The position numbers and the translations under genes were made by a program. 23,542 bases of DNA from an uncultured Actinomycetes bacterium (GTDB lineage Bacteria; Actinomycetota; Actinomycetes; Nanopelagicales; Nanopelagicaceae): the NCBI GenBank assembly GCA_903897475.1, contig CAIUBS010000034.1, forward strand, positions 1 to 23,542. Reading direction: 5' to 3'. Within the stretch, counting starts at the first letter, position 1. Each line of letters opens with the position of its first letter. The notes below the pieces were generated by a model. It was not told the DNA's origin, did no database searches, and saw nothing but the letters and a program-made list of their open reading frames with translations. Positions 21,745 to 23,542 of this stretch are shown here, one piece after another.

Positions 21745-22959
21745 TTAATTGGCTGGCAGAATTATTTGAATTTTTAATCCAGTAAATTTGCTTGCACTCA
21801 ATCGGATCTCACCATTATTTTTTCTTACCAATCTATCCATAATTGTCATTCCTAATCCACTACCACCATTTTGACGGGATCTAGACTTATCAAACCTTTT
21901 AAATGCCTGAATTCCCTCTTGATAAAAGCTGCTAGGTAAACCTGAACCTGCATCTTCAATTACTAATTCCACTTGATTCCCAATCTTACTAAGCGATACC
22001 TCGACTTGAGAGTTTTCAGGAGTATGACGTTTTATATTTGAGAAAATATTTGCCAATAATTGTTCAAGGTGAAATTTAGACATACTTACGACCAACTCTG
22101 GTTGTAACTTAGATTCAATACGCCTAAGCGGCTGTAAATTCTTGAGGTCAAAAATTTGCTCTTGAACCAATTTTGAAATTGGTGAGATTTGGTTTTTTGA
22201 GCTAACAGATTCATCAATCTCAAGTATAAAGAGTAAATTATTGATAATCTCTTGCATTCTCAATATTTCAGAATTAATGCGCTTTATGTATCCCTGCTTT
22301 TTGCCAGTATCACCTTCACCATTATTAAGTAATTCAAAGTATCCTTTGATTACAGTCAATGGTGTTCGCAGCTCATGAGAAGCATCACCAATAAACTCCT
22401 GCATCCTAATCTGATTTTGTTCTAATGAATTAACCAATGCATTTAATTGGTTATCTTTACGGAAAACTATGGTTGTAAGAATTACAGCAGCTAAAATTAC
22501 TATAATAGTAAAAAGTGAAAGCAAATTAATATTATTATTTCTACTTTTAATCAAATCTGACAAAGAAAAATACAAAAGCAAATACTCATCTTGCGAAATT
22601 TGAAAAGTCCTTAATCGCACATCATTTATTGAAATTGGTTGTTCAAGCGCTCCATTTAACTGATCTTCAGATGGCTTGTTAGTTAATTGAATATTGCTCT
22701 CATAAAGCGGAATTAAATCTAAGTCCTTAAAAGTGTAGTCGACAGAAAATTTCTGGTTACTTTGATCTGCTAGATAGGTTGAAAGTGACAACGGGTCATC
22801 AGATGAATTAGATAGCTCTTTGACTACCTCACTTACGGTCGAATCTAAAATTTTTAGTTGGCCGCGGTATGAAGTTGATAAAGCAAAATAACCTATAGAT
22901 GTAGAAGTAATAAGAATTATTACTGATACTAGTAAACTTAAGCGCGTTTGTAATTTCAC
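21745..22959 (-). CDS. Membrane sensor histidine kinase of an OmpR-type two-component system
   Basis: A 404-residue kinase. TM1 is about residues 7-27, the extracellular sensor about 28-143, TM2 about 144-166. The phosphoacceptor His195 is in the H-box DASHELRTPLT; the N-box is NIFSNIKRH (304-312), G1 is EDAGSGLP with Asp336, and G2 is GGSGLGMTI (365-373). Only about 29 residues lie between TM2 and the H-box, so there is no room for a HAMP domain; a short coiled linker replaces it. The sensor region has no domain I recognise. The start is GTG (22957-22959), overlapping the regulator stop as GTGA, so the two proteins are translationally coupled. The signal is unknown. Confidence 0.93.
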   Translation of the reverse strand: MKLQTRLSLLVSVIILITSTSIGYFALSTSYRGQLKILDSTVSEVVKELSNSSDDPLSLSTYLADQSNQKFSVDYTFKDLDLIPLYESNIQLTNKPSEDQLNGALEQPISINDVRLRTFQISQDEYLLLYFSLSDLIKSRNNNINLLSLFTIIVILAAVILTTIVFRKDNQLNALVNSLEQNQIRMQEFIGDASHELRTPLTVIKGYFELLNNGEGDTGKKQGYIKRINSEILRMQEIINNLLFILEIDESVSSKNQISPISKLVQEQIFDLKNLQPLRRIESKLQPELVVSMSKFHLEQLLANIFSNIKRHTPENSQVEVSLSKIGNQVELVIEDAGSGLPSSFYQEGIQAFKRFDKSRSRQNGGSGLGMTIMDRLVRKNNGEIRLSASKFTGLKIQIILPAN

Positions 22960-23542
22960 TTATCACCTAGAATCTGAAATCCAATTCCACGAATCGTTTT
23001 GATGCCATCAAATCCATCTTTATGCAGTTTTTTTCGTAGATAGGATATATATGTATCAACAACTGTTGAGTTATTTTTAAAGTCGATTCCCCATACTGTT
23101 GCTAACAAATTATCTTTAGTAACAACTTTTCCTACTCGCATAATCAATGCCTCAAGTAATCTAAATTCAGTTGCTGATAAATCAACAATCTCGTCATTAA
23201 AGGTAGCTTGATATCTATCTAAATCAAGTTTTATTGGGCCACAAACTAATTCTCTGCGTGAGCTCGCAGAGGAGTTGGTTCTACGAAGAATTGCTCGGAC
23301 TCTTAAAACTAATTCTTCAATTCCAAAAGGTTTAGTCAGGTAGTCATCCGCCCCAGACTTTAGTCCAGCGGTTATGTCACCTCGCCCACCTCGAGCACTC
23401 AACATTAGGACTGGAACTTGAAAACCTTCTTTTCTAATTTTTTCAATTAGTGATAGCCCATCTAGCTTAGGTAAGTTTATATCCAGGATTACTAGATCAA
23501 ATCTAACTTTACGAATTTTATCTAAGGCCTCAAGCCCATCTG
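22956..23542 (-). CDS. OmpR/PhoB-family response regulator, 5' end outside the window
   Basis: The reading frame is open to the right edge, giving about 195 residues. The Met at 23405 lies inside the receiver domain and is not the start. The visible receiver has the phosphoacceptor Asp of VILDINLP (codon at 23481-23483), then LMLSARG and the conserved Lys of DYLTKPF. The C-terminal winged-helix DNA-binding domain follows, with LSATEFRLLEALIMRVGKVV, LLATVWG, VDTYISYLRKKL and IRGIGFQIL. Missing are the first acidic residues of the receiver. It is the first gene of the pair and overlaps the kinase gene by four bases. Its targets are not evident from this window. Confidence 0.95.
   Translation of the reverse strand, partial: DGLEALDKIRKVRFDLVILDINLPKLDGLSLIEKIRKEGFQVPVLMLSARGGRGDITAGLKSGADDYLTKPFGIEELVLRVRAILRRTNSSASSRRELVCGPIKLDLDRYQATFNDEIVDLSATEFRLLEALIMRVGKVVTKDNLLATVWGIDFKNNSTVVDTYISYLRKKLHKDGFDGIKTIRGIGFQILGDK

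Noticed and set aside
23403..23405. ATG at 23405 as the start of the response regulator
   Set aside because: The same frame stays open to the window edge and encodes receiver sequence, including the phosphoacceptor Asp, upstream of this Met. The true start lies outside the window.
1..23542. CRISPR arrays, insertion sequences, prophage or toxin-antitoxin genes
   Set aside because: No repeat-spacer pattern, transposase, integrase, terminal inverted repeats or small toxin-like pair was seen on either strand.

Overview
The window looks like chromosomal DNA from a free-living, streamlined, AT-rich actinobacterium (by eye below about 40% G+C). The freshwater Nanopelagicales (acI) type is my best guess. 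Three things suggest this: actinobacterial-style inositol genes, probable leaderless promoters (TANNNT six bases before a start codon), and very tight packing with ATGA, GTGA or TAATG start/stop overlaps. The taxon is inference. No phage, transposon, CRISPR array or rRNA is visible, and no gene-free stretch exceeds 170 bases.

Left third (1-8732): myo-inositol catabolism. A leftward operon reads iolE, iolC, a DeoC/LacD-type aldolase, iolB, a second Gfo/Idh/MocA dehydrogenase, a COG3618 lactonase-type amidohydrolase, and the first 80 codons of an FMN-dependent alpha-hydroxy-acid dehydrogenase. iolD runs rightward from a 45-bp divergent promoter region and converges with no gap on iolG. Together IolG, E, D, B, C and the aldolase can take myo-inositol to a triose phosphate plus malonate semialdehyde; iolA is not in the window. 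The three genes at the operon end look like an added oxidative branch (sugar to lactone to aldonate to 2-keto acid).

Middle (8758-17757): a short rightward pair encodes a shikimate-dehydrogenase-like protein with an altered substrate pocket and an L-rhamnose-mutarotase-family protein. Facing it is a leftward sugar cluster: a small ABM-domain protein, xylulokinase, ribokinase, RbsD, an FrcB-FrcC-FrcA type ABC importer and a GMC oxidoreductase. It appears to import and phosphorylate pentoses or fructose-like sugars, with an oxidase attached to the transporter operon. Two promoters in this cluster, before rbsK and before frcB, carry nearly the same 18-bp palindrome overlapping an identical -10 hexamer (TAGGCT), which suggests one unseen repressor controls both.

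Right third (17827-23542): acetoacetyl-CoA synthetase, a cytochrome P450, a four-helix DUF2975-like membrane protein that begins one base after a tRNA with anticodon CAU, and an OmpR-type two-component system (kinase complete, regulator cut by the window edge). Everything from 9955 to the right end is on the minus strand.

The points most worth a second look are the twin operators, the altered shikimate-dehydrogenase-like enzyme, the oxidative tail of the inositol operon, the cysteine-rich GMC oxidase in the transporter operon, and the tRNA/mRNA junction.
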